A stretch of 8,453 bases of DNA, taken from Bacteriovoracaceae bacterium. Lineage in GTDB: Bacteria > Bdellovibrionota > Bacteriovoracia > Bacteriovoracales > Bacteriovoracaceae. Positions 1-5,697 of the stretch are shown here, one piece after another. Where the stretch lies: contig JAKLJM010000081.1 in the NCBI GenBank assembly GCA_023151145.1, forward strand, positions 1-8,453, read 5' to 3'. The translations under genes were made by a program, and so were the position numbers. The notes beneath the pieces were generated by a model. It searched no databases and was not told where the DNA came from. It worked only from the letters and a program-made list of their open reading frames with translations. Every line of letters begins with the position of its first letter. The first letter of the stretch is position 1.

Positions 1-696
1 CCAATGGGAGGAGGAGCCAAAAAGGATTATCACCTTTCTGTTGGAGGTGGTTATATCTTAAAAACCAATATTAGAAAAAATAACCAGTATGAAGATGCTC
101 AAAAATCGACCATCACCAAAGTCATCCCCATGGCCCAAATTTTTATTGGTCCTGTGCAAATTGGTCAAGGAGGATTAACGATCAATGTCGTAGGCAAGCC
201 CTTTTTGGGTGGATACATTAATCTCTCTCAAATGGGAGATAATTATTACGGTGTAGGAATGGCCCAAAGAAAAGAGTCATGGGCCTTTGGAATCGGTGCT
301 AAAGTATTTGGTTTCACACTACAACTAAATCGCGACATCAATGGAAGAAGTCACGGGCATAAAGGTCAATTAAATTTTGGTAAGCTAATGATGTTTAATG
401 AAGATTTGCCAATTCGATTAGGCGTTGGAGCAGAAATTTTAGATCAAAATCTCATGGATTATTACTACGGTGTAACAACGAACGAAGTAACATCAGAGAG
501 AAGTTACTACTCTCCCACTTCTGCCATTAATTATTCGGCCAGTGTTTTTCCGGTTTTTAAAGTGACTGAAAAAATTAACTTAACTTCAGGATACTCGTTG
601 AAGTTTTTAGACAAAAAAATTCAAAACTCACCAACCACACGAGGAAATAGAGTTGAACATGCTCTAATTTTTGGGGCGACTTATCTCATAAATTAA
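1..696 (+). CDS. MipA/OmpV-family outer membrane protein, 5'-truncated by the window edge
   Basis: The reading frame is open to the first base. The first ATG (position 4) has no room for a ribosome binding site, and no signal peptide follows it, so the true start lies upstream. The visible 230 residues alternate short amphipathic strands rich in Gly, Tyr and Phe, as in a beta-barrel. The last 80 or so residues look like the MipA/OmpV (MltA-interacting protein) family: a YYYGVTTNE segment near residue 155, then a strand pair ending in YSLKFLDKKIQNSP and a closing strand ALIFGATYLIN near the C-terminus. Family members are usually about 250-280 residues, so some 20-50 residues including the signal peptide are probably missing. 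The expected location is the outer membrane. MipA has been described as a scaffold for murein synthesis and hydrolysis, but many homologues have no known role. Family assignment rests on remembered motif similarity; another small barrel family is possible. Confidence 0.7.
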   Translation, partial: PMGGGAKKDYHLSVGGGYILKTNIRKNNQYEDAQKSTITKVIPMAQIFIGPVQIGQGGLTINVVGKPFLGGYINLSQMGDNYYGVGMAQRKESWAFGIGAKVFGFTLQLNRDINGRSHGHKGQLNFGKLMMFNEDLPIRLGVGAEILDQNLMDYYYGVTTNEVTSERSYYSPTSAINYSASVFPVFKVTEKINLTSGYSLKFLDKKIQNSPTTRGNRVEHALIFGATYLIN

Positions 697-709
697 ACTT
701 TTTTAATTT
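690..709. terminator. AT-only hairpin between two convergent genes (weak terminator candidate)
   Basis: AAATTAAA (690-697) and TTTAATTT (702-709) are perfect 8-bp inverted arms around a CTTT loop. The stop codon of the barrel gene (694-696) lies in the left arm and the stop codon of the opposite gene (703-705, minus strand) in the right arm. A run of six T (699-704) serves one strand. The stem contains no G or C, so its stability is low. It may be only a byproduct of AT-rich DNA, but it is the only candidate for ending transcription between these two genes. Confidence 0.3.
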
Positions 710-2055
710 CTATATGTGGGAGAAAATTTTAGTCTTAATACATCTATGATTTTTCGATAAGATGGAAGTGTGTGAGTATTATATAATTCATCAAAAATAA
801 CTTCGAAATTTATTTTTTCTTTGTATTCTAGCAATAATGTCACAAAATGCTCTATCACAATAAAAAAGATGGCCAGTGGAGAAATGGAAGAAGAAAGCTT
901 ATCTGGAAACCCAATGCCATTTGATTGTCCATGATGTTGTTTTACGATTATATCCACGCCCTGAGGAAGTTTGGGAATCCCCTGCATTAAGGTGGCCATT
1001 TTTTGAGCATGATTTAATACAATATCTCTTTCTTTCGATGTTAATTTTGAATTACTGACGAACTGATCTTTAAATAAAATTTTTAAATGATCTTCATTTT
1101 CTAAATTAAGATCGTGATAAAAACTCACCGTGTGAATTTTTTGAAATATCTGTTGTAACTGATCTCCGTTCCCCCAATCCATTTCAGGTAGAACATGATA
1201 TGAAATCGCGGAAATCATTGCAGATCTTCGATAAGAATAACTCTCTTCACTTTGTAATAATTTTTTTAGGAGATTACCCAACTTATCGGCAGTTACTAAT
1301 TGCTGTAAACTTTTGATGGATGTTTCTACAACTTGGATCGTTGCCTCAGATAAGCCAAGTTCACGCACGAAATGTGAAGAAGTCTGAAAAATCGATGATG
1401 AGATTTTAACTTTTTCGTCTATACCAGCGGCCGGAAATTCTCGTAATTTTATCAATGAATCTTTGGTGAATCCTTGATAAAAAATATCTCGTTCATCTTT
1501 TCGAACAAAAAGATGTGTCACACCTGCTTCACGATAGGTCTTTATATCGTCTTCACTAAAATCATCATTTTGCTTAAAGCGTTTTAAGTAGTCTTCGCCT
1601 TCTTTTTTATTTAATTTGATATACAAATCACAAGGTACAATCCTTAAACCAAGTAAATCAGCAACTGGGATGGGAATATAGCCTGGAAGTTTTAAATGAG
1701 CATAATCTTCACGTTTTAATTTTAATTTCTTAATCACCACACGGTTTAATTCTTCTAATATTAAACGCTCACCTATGGTTTCATAATTTGTAAAACTTTG
1801 ATCATATTCACCAATAATAATCACCGGAGTCTCACGGCCAAGGTCATAAAGCTGATTGAGAACCTTGGTGGCAAAAGACTGATCCTCTTCATTGTTTTTT
1901 ACAATAATGACTTTAACTTGATCATTTTGAATGATTTCATCCAGCGCCATTTGCACGTCTAAAAAGCTATAAACATGGGCCTTAAACTGCTCACGAAAAT
2001 GCTCAGACAAAATTTTATTCAGCGCTTCTTTAGCAGTTAATATAATGACATTCAT
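703..2055 (-). CDS. Degenerate HD-GYP-type regulatory protein with pseudo-receiver N-terminus
   Basis: 450 residues. Residues 1-85 look like a receiver fold, with strands MNVIILTA, VKVIIVKN and TPVIIIGE. The N-terminal acidic pair and the phospho-acceptor Asp are absent (K53/N54 stand where Asp is expected), so phosphorylation is unlikely. Residues about 138-195 (PCDLYIKL, then GVTHLFVRKDERDIFY) resemble the linker domain often found before HD-GYP domains in delta-type bacteria. Residues about 270-400 resemble an HD-GYP phosphodiesterase domain. H314-D315 survive in FYHD, but the following GK is LN. The HHExxDGxGYP signature reads HHGQSNGIGFP at 374-384, with Glu to Gly, Asp to Asn and Tyr to Phe. 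An active enzyme would hydrolyse cyclic-di-GMP; this copy more likely binds a ligand or partner without catalysis. The start ATG has GGAA at 2062-2065, six bases upstream. The gene is divergent from the Fur-family gene and convergent with the barrel gene. No membrane segment is apparent. Confidence 0.7.
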   Translation of the reverse strand: MNVIILTAKEALNKILSEHFREQFKAHVYSFLDVQMALDEIIQNDQVKVIIVKNNEEDQSFATKVLNQLYDLGRETPVIIIGEYDQSFTNYETIGERLILEELNRVVIKKLKLKREDYAHLKLPGYIPIPVADLLGLRIVPCDLYIKLNKKEGEDYLKRFKQNDDFSEDDIKTYREAGVTHLFVRKDERDIFYQGFTKDSLIKLREFPAAGIDEKVKISSSIFQTSSHFVRELGLSEATIQVVETSIKSLQQLVTADKLGNLLKKLLQSEESYSYRRSAMISAISYHVLPEMDWGNGDQLQQIFQKIHTVSFYHDLNLENEDHLKILFKDQFVSNSKLTSKERDIVLNHAQKMATLMQGIPKLPQGVDIIVKQHHGQSNGIGFPDKLSSSISPLAIFFIVIEHFVTLLLEYKEKINFEVIFDELYNTHTLPSYRKIIDVLRLKFSPTYRN

Positions 2056-2127
2056 TGGAAATTCCGTAATAATTCACACTTATCTTAATGATAAACTAAA
2101 ACCTAGAAATCTAAAGAAATATATTTT

Positions 2128-2144
2128 TTGCAAATTAGTTGCAA
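2128..2144. promoter_or_regulatory. Palindromic operator candidate for the Fur-family regulator
   Basis: TTGCAAATTAGTTGCAA reads as an 8-1-8 inverted repeat about T2136 with one mismatched pair. The 7-1-7 to 9-1-9 geometry is typical of Fur, Zur and PerR boxes. It lies just upstream of the Fur-family gene, and its right arm (2139-2144) is the -35 hexamer of the promoter reading into that gene, so a bound repressor would block RNA polymerase. It also lies about 73 bp from the start of the divergent HD-GYP-like gene and could affect that one too. The sequence does not match a Zur consensus I remember, so the assignment rests on position and symmetry. Confidence 0.55.
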
Positions 2145-2168
2145 TTTCATCTTTAGGTGTTTTATAAT
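2139..2168 (+). promoter_or_regulatory. Sigma70-type promoter of the Fur-family/DUF3299 operon
   Basis: TTGCAA (2139-2144) and TATAAT (2163-2168) are separated by 18 bp. The -10 is a perfect consensus and the -35 matches four of six positions. Transcription would begin near 2175, leaving a leader of roughly 20 nt that contains the ribosome binding site AAGGA (2183-2187), six bases before the ATG. The leader is too short for a riboswitch, which supports control by the overlapping palindrome. Confidence 0.65.
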
Positions 2169-2193
2169 TTCAAACGCCTATTAAGGAAAAAAA

Positions 2194-2646
2194 ATGAAAC
2201 ACGGACATAAATACTCCGAGGAAGACATTCTAGAACTTTTGAAAGAGAAAAAACTCTCAATCACGGGACCTAGAAAACTCATCTTGAAACTTTTAACAGC
2301 AGAACATGGACCTTATACTGCTGATGAAATTTTTCAAAAACTCCCTAAAGGCTCTTGTGACAAAGCTTCCATCTATCGAAGTTTATCGCAATTTGTTGAC
2401 AAAGATATCGTACAAATCGCTCATCTGGAAAAAGACGTGGTTCATTATGAATTCAATCATCCAGATGATCACCACCACCATATCGTTTGTCGCCTTTGTC
2501 ACAAAGTAGAAGTAATTCACGATTGCGGAATTGAAAGACTTGAGCGTACACTTGAAAAGGTTGGCTACACGAATGTCAAACATCGACTAGAGATGGTTGG
2601 GACATGTGAAAAATGTAACTTAAACAAAAATTCAAGGAACGGATAA
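2194..2646 (+). CDS. zur: Fur-family metalloregulator, probably Zur (zinc uptake regulator)
   Basis: 150 residues, the usual Fur-family length. The N-terminal winged helix spans about residues 8-85: ITGPRKLILKLL corresponds to the family's T-x-x-R helix, and DKASIYRSLSQF (56-67) is the recognition helix. The C-terminal dimerisation domain carries a His tract at 93-96 followed by VCRLC (C99, C102), with a second CxxC at C138/C141 and a conserved H130. Together the two CxxC pairs form the structural zinc site common to Fur, PerR and many Zur proteins. These residues alone do not distinguish Fur, Zur and PerR. I prefer Zur because the next genes encode DUF3299 and DUF2796/ZrgA proteins and an ABC transporter, a combination known from zinc-responsive operons. 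It should bind DNA when loaded with zinc and repress transcription. It probably autoregulates through the palindrome at 2128-2144. Its stop overlaps the next start (TAATG), so translation is likely coupled. Confidence 0.85.
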   Translation: MKHGHKYSEEDILELLKEKKLSITGPRKLILKLLTAEHGPYTADEIFQKLPKGSCDKASIYRSLSQFVDKDIVQIAHLEKDVVHYEFNHPDDHHHHIVCRLCHKVEVIHDCGIERLERTLEKVGYTNVKHRLEMVGTCEKCNLNKNSRNG

Positions 2647-3107
2647 TGAAGATTTTACTTTCACTCATCGTAAGCACTCTCCTCTCAATTTCTTTTAACT
2701 TAAATGCAAAAGAAATGAGCTGGGAAGTGTTAAAAACTTTAGAAGTAGATGCAAAAACTAAAAAAAATAAAATGAGCAAGGAGCTTGAAAAAGCAGTTGG
2801 AAAAGAAGTGACATTAAAAGGATTCATGATGCCTCTTGAGTATGATGCCAAGGAAATCAGTGAATTTTTATTAATGCCTTACGTACCATCGTGTTTACAT
2901 ATCCCTCCTCCTCCGGCCAATCAATTAATTTTGGTAAAGATGAAAAAAGGAACAAAAGTTAAACCATCTTTTCTTCCGGTTGAATTAAAAGGGAAATTAA
3001 AAATAGAAGAAAACAAAGAACTAGAGTCAAGTTATCTCGTTGAAGGTTTTTCAATGAAAGAAATGAAAGAAAACTCGGCTTCTGGCGCTCAACCAGTTCA
3101 TCCTTAA
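2646..3107 (+). CDS. DUF3299 periplasmic protein of the zinc-linked cassette
   Basis: 153 residues. A Sec signal peptide covers residues 1-21 (basic MK, hydrophobic LLSLIVSTLLSISF, likely cleavage after LNA), so the mature protein is periplasmic. The DUF3299 signature is clear: GFMMPLE at 59-65 and PYVPSCLHIPPPPANQ at 78-93, where C83 and H85 are candidate metal ligands. Members of this family are short secreted proteins of unknown biochemistry that often sit beside LolD/FtsX-type transporters or zinc-regulated genes. The start ATG shares its A with the stop of the regulator gene, and AAGGA at 2634-2638 is well placed, so the two are co-transcribed. The Lys/Glu-rich segments at 36-56 and 100-125 and the Ser/Gly tail look solvent exposed. 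Family recognition is confident. A role in zinc delivery or sensing in the periplasm is inferred from context only. Confidence 0.85.
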   Translation: MKILLSLIVSTLLSISFNLNAKEMSWEVLKTLEVDAKTKKNKMSKELEKAVGKEVTLKGFMMPLEYDAKEISEFLLMPYVPSCLHIPPPPANQLILVKMKKGTKVKPSFLPVELKGKLKIEENKELESSYLVEGFSMKEMKENSASGAQPVHP

Positions 3108-3193
3108 ACTTCTAAATATTTCTTTAGTAAGTGCTTGAACTGGTAGTAATTGAAAAATTAACCTACCGTTAGGTACTTAGAAAGGAATATAAT
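3108..3193 (+). promoter_or_regulatory. Intergenic segment before the ZrgA-like gene: weak promoter and inverted repeat
   Basis: These 86 nt are the only sizeable gap inside the plus-strand cassette. Just after the DUF3299 stop, ACTT-CTAAA and TTTAG-T-AAGT (3108-3132) can form a weak AU-rich stem without a U-tract. TTGAAC (3135-3140) and TTGAAA (3150-3155) could act as -35 boxes, but no convincing -10 follows at proper spacing. ACCTA-CCGT-TAGGT (3161-3174) is a perfect 5-bp-arm inverted repeat where an operator for a second promoter would lie. AAAGGA (3181-3186) is the ribosome binding site. The segment may hold a second promoter, or the whole cassette may be read from the upstream one. Confidence 0.3.
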
Positions 3194-3694
3194 ATGTTAT
3201 TTAAAACTTCACTTCTTTCACTTGTACTCATTTCAAACTTTGCATTGGCAAAAAAAAATCTTCACTCCCACGAACATGGTCATGTTGAACTCTCAATTGC
3301 TTACGACAAAAATATCGCTGAAATAGAACTTGAAACTCCGGCCGATTCATTTTTTGGTTTTGAACATGCTCCTAAAAATGACAAAGAAAAAACTATTGTT
3401 GAAAACGCTCAGAAATCTTGGACAAATCTTTTATCTGAAATTGTTATCTTTCCAAAAGAATCTAATTGTTTAGTGTCAGAAATTGAATTCAAACATGTCC
3501 TTCAAGAAAAAGAAAGCCATTCTGAAGTAGAAGCTTCTGCAAAAGTAACCTGTGAGAAAGAAATCGCCGGTACAAAAATAGATATCTTATTTATTGGTAA
3601 ATTTCCCCAAGCAAAAAAATTAAAACTTGAAGTTGTTGGATCAAAATCACAATCACTAATGCTTAAAAAAACAAAAGAGACCATTACATTATAA
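3194..3694 (+). CDS. zrgA: DUF2796/ZrgA-family periplasmic zinc-linked protein
   Basis: 166 residues. A signal peptide spans residues 1-19 (hydrophobic LLSLVLISNFALA, cleavage after ALA). The mature protein starts with a His-rich motif (H24, H26, H28, H30 in HSHEHGHVEL) matching the conserved HxHGHxEL opening of DUF2796, followed by the family hallmark GFEHAP (55-60) and two conserved cysteines, C92 and C120, that may form a disulfide. ZrgA proteins are part of a Zur-repressed zinc-acquisition system in Vibrio and relatives, where they bind zinc in the periplasm. Several members have a long His/Asp-rich central loop; here that region carries only scattered His (H101, H109), so zinc binding may be concentrated at the N-terminus. 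AAAGGA is well placed before the ATG, and the ATPase gene starts 19 nt after the stop. The position directly before the transporter genes supports partnership with them. Family assignment is strong; zinc specificity follows from the family and the neighbouring Fur-type regulator. Confidence 0.87.
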   Translation: MLFKTSLLSLVLISNFALAKKNLHSHEHGHVELSIAYDKNIAEIELETPADSFFGFEHAPKNDKEKTIVENAQKSWTNLLSEIVIFPKESNCLVSEIEFKHVLQEKESHSEVEASAKVTCEKEIAGTKIDILFIGKFPQAKKLKLEVVGSKSQSLMLKKTKETITL

Positions 3695-3713
3695 TTAAAG
3701 GAAAACTGATCAT

Positions 3714-4412
3714 ATGAGTTTTTTAAAGATTGAATCCCTGGAATTTAAATACCCCAAAGGACCAACTATTCTTTCAATCCCACATTTATCCCTTGAAGAA
3801 GGACAAGGTCTTTTTCTCTATGGACCTTCGGGACATGGAAAAAGTACACTTCTCAATTTAATTGCTGGTGTTCTTGCCGTTACTAGTGGAGAAATCAGCA
3901 TTGGTGAGACCAAGCTTCATCAACTATCTGCAGGTAAAAAAGACAAGTGGCGCGGAGACAATTTAGGTTACGTCTTTCAACAATTTAATTTAATTCCCTA
4001 TCTTTCAATCTTTGAAAATATCATGTTACCTTGCCAATTTTCTAAAGAAAGAAAGTTAAAGACTTCCGACAAAGAAATTCACGAACTCATTGAAAGAATG
4101 AATCTAAGTTCATTTATCCATCGACCTGTTAAAGATTTAAGTATCGGACAACAACAAAGAGTGGCCTTATGTCGCGCTTTGGTTGGAAAACCCAAATTAC
4201 TCTTGGCCGATGAACCCACGAGCGCATTGGACGAAAAAAACACCACTGAGTTAATGAACTTGTTAAAAGAAGAGAGAGCAAAAAATCAATTAACAACTAT
4301 TTTTGTCTCACACGACTTAAGATTAAAGCCCTATTTTGATATTCATCATTCGTTGGTTGATTTAAATCAAAGTAAGCTATCTGACTCAAAAATGGAGGCT
4401 CAGAATGTTTAA
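3714..4412 (+). CDS. LolD/MacB-type ABC transporter ATP-binding subunit (zinc-linked cassette)
   Basis: 232 residues, normal for this ATPase class. All motifs are intact: Walker A GPSGHGKST (37-45), Q-loop at Q89 (VFQQFNLIPYLS), signature LSIGQQQRV (142-150), Walker B LLLADE (162-167), D-loop SALD (170-173) and H-loop H200 (FVSHD). FQQFNLIPYLSIFENIMLP is characteristic of the LolD/MacB/FtsE branch, whose partners have a four-helix permease and act by mechanotransmission in the inner membrane. AAAGGA (3697-3702) precedes the start by 11 nt, slightly longer than optimal. The 3' end overlaps the permease gene by 8 nt, so the two subunits are surely made together. Flanking genes suggest work on a periplasmic zinc-binding protein or complex rather than lipoprotein sorting; no LolE-like second permease is present in the window. 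Confidence 0.9.
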   Translation: MSFLKIESLEFKYPKGPTILSIPHLSLEEGQGLFLYGPSGHGKSTLLNLIAGVLAVTSGEISIGETKLHQLSAGKKDKWRGDNLGYVFQQFNLIPYLSIFENIMLPCQFSKERKLKTSDKEIHELIERMNLSSFIHRPVKDLSIGQQQRVALCRALVGKPKLLLADEPTSALDEKNTTELMNLLKEERAKNQLTTIFVSHDLRLKPYFDIHHSLVDLNQSKLSDSKMEAQNV

Positions 4413-5649
4413 CTTTATTACTCTTCGCTCGCTAAAAAATAGAGCGTTCACTTCACTACTTTGTATTCTTTCAATCGCGCTTTCAGTTATGCTCTACTTA
4501 GGTATTCAGCGTGTAAGAAAAGGCGCTGAAGATGGCTTTACCCATACGATCTCTCAAACAGACTTTATCGTAGGGGCCAAAGGTGGGGCCTTAAATTTGT
4601 TATTGTATTCCGTTTTCCATTTAGGCTCCCCCGTTAACAATGTACGAATGAGTTCATATGAGGAAATTAAAAATTTACCAGGAGTAAAATGGACCATTCC
4701 CATGTCGTTGGGGGATTCTTATAAAGGTTTTAGAGTAGTCGGTACTGACCAAAACTTTTTTGAACATTATCGATTTAGAAAAGATAAAAAAGTTGAATTA
4801 ATTGAAGGCCAAATTCCCAATGGGGTTTTTGATGTTGTCATTGGCGCTGAAGTGGCAAAAAGATTAAAGCACAAAGTTGGAGATGATATCGTTTTAACTC
4901 ACGGAATTCAAAGCGAAGGACTTTATCATCATGAAAAAACACCTTTTAAAATTGTGGGGATTCTCAAAAACACAGAAACTCCAATCGATAAATCTGTCTA
5001 TGTCACCTTACATGGTATGGAGGCCATGCATATTGGTTGGGAAACAGGAGTTCCTAGCGACGAGAGCATTGATCCAAATCGCTATCTTCCAGAAAATTTG
5101 GAAATTAAACAAATCACAAGCTTTATGGTCGGCCTAAAAAATCGAATCGCGATCTTAAAACTTAGAAGATTTATTGATCAATATGAGGCTGAGCCACTCA
5201 TGGCCATCATCCCTGCTTTAACATTACAAGAAATGTGGCAAACACTCTCTTATGTAGAAAAAGTACTTACCTTAGTAGGATTGGCGGTATTACTAGTTGG
5301 TTTTTTAACCATAATCATTGCCCTCTACACTTCTATAAATGAAAGAAGAAAAGAGATGAGTATTTTTAGAAGTCTTGGCGCTCACCCTTGGCAAATATTT
5401 GGTCTTATTTTATATGAATCGTTTCTCCTTGTCTTTTTTGGAATCATTTTAGGAGTTATATTTCTGTATGGGTTTATGGTTGGATTAAAACCAATTCTAG
5501 AAGCCGAGTTTTCACTTTTTCTAGAAATCACTGCTCTTTCAAAAGATGAATGGAGTTTCATTCTCTTATTATTAGTCATAGCACCGTTAATTGGATTTAT
5601 TCCTGGATTTAGGGCCTATAAAAACTCATTAAGGGATGGCTTAAGTTAG
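4405..5649 (+). CDS. FtsX/MacB-type ABC transporter permease (zinc-linked cassette)
   Basis: 414 residues with the MacB/LolC topology. TM1 is at about 12-34, followed by a long periplasmic domain (about 35-285) of MacB-PCD type. TM2 is at about 286-310, a cytoplasmic coupling segment at 313-332 (NERRKEMSIFRSLGAHPWQIF region, with the typical RxxEMSIxRSLGA pattern), TM3 at about 332-358 and TM4 at about 384-404. With two copies and two ATPases this would form a dimeric transporter. This fold is known for moving lipoproteins, peptides or signals by mechanical strokes; no channel for small ions is evident. GGAGG (4394-4398) lies six bases before the start, inside the ATPase gene, and the 8-nt overlap implies coupled translation. 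The gene ends the cassette and is followed by a strong terminator. Zinc involvement is inferred from the neighbouring genes. Confidence 0.88.
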   Translation: MFNFITLRSLKNRAFTSLLCILSIALSVMLYLGIQRVRKGAEDGFTHTISQTDFIVGAKGGALNLLLYSVFHLGSPVNNVRMSSYEEIKNLPGVKWTIPMSLGDSYKGFRVVGTDQNFFEHYRFRKDKKVELIEGQIPNGVFDVVIGAEVAKRLKHKVGDDIVLTHGIQSEGLYHHEKTPFKIVGILKNTETPIDKSVYVTLHGMEAMHIGWETGVPSDESIDPNRYLPENLEIKQITSFMVGLKNRIAILKLRRFIDQYEAEPLMAIIPALTLQEMWQTLSYVEKVLTLVGLAVLLVGFLTIIIALYTSINERRKEMSIFRSLGAHPWQIFGLILYESFLLVFFGIILGVIFLYGFMVGLKPILEAEFSLFLEITALSKDEWSFILLLLVIAPLIGFIPGFRAYKNSLRDGLS

Positions 5650-5670
5650 AATTTCATTTTTAATAAAATT

Positions 5671-5697
5671 TGGCCTCATTATGAGGCCATTTTTTTT
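5671..5697. terminator. Bidirectional intrinsic terminator shared by the zinc cassette and queG
   Basis: TGGCCTCA (5671-5678) and TGAGGCCA (5682-5689) are perfect 8-bp arms around a TTA loop, followed by eight T (5690-5697). On the minus strand the same stem is followed by AATTTTATTAAAAA, a poorer but usable T-rich tail, so it can end both converging operons. The loop TTA is the reverse complement of the queG stop codon, so the last queG codons (Met-Ala-Ser-stop) form part of the hairpin. Confidence 0.9.

Noticed and set aside
876..1058. 60-residue plus-strand open frame inside the HD-GYP-like gene
   Set aside because: It is antisense to a well-supported gene, has no recognisable domain, and no good ribosome binding site.
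2088..2116. Promoter for the divergent HD-GYP-like gene (TATCAT with CTTTAG 17 bp upstream, minus strand)
   Set aside because: The -10 is acceptable but the -35 has almost no match, so I could not support it as a feature; the true promoter of this gene is not identified.
2470..2484. Run of CAC/CAT codons as a simple repeat
   Set aside because: It encodes the His tract before CxxC that is normal in Fur-family proteins.
3108..3132. Terminator after the DUF3299 gene
   Set aside because: The stem is AU-rich with a bulge and no U-tract follows; it could slow polymerase slightly but does not qualify as an intrinsic terminator.
3188..3193. Perfect TATAAT directly before the ZrgA-like start codon
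   Set aside because: It touches the ATG and follows the ribosome binding site, so a transcript started from it would lack the translation start; it is probably chance in AT-rich DNA.
3714..5649. LolCDE lipoprotein-sorting transporter
   Set aside because: The fold class is the same, but only one permease is present and the neighbours are zinc-linked periplasmic proteins, not lipoprotein-sorting genes such as lolA or lolB.
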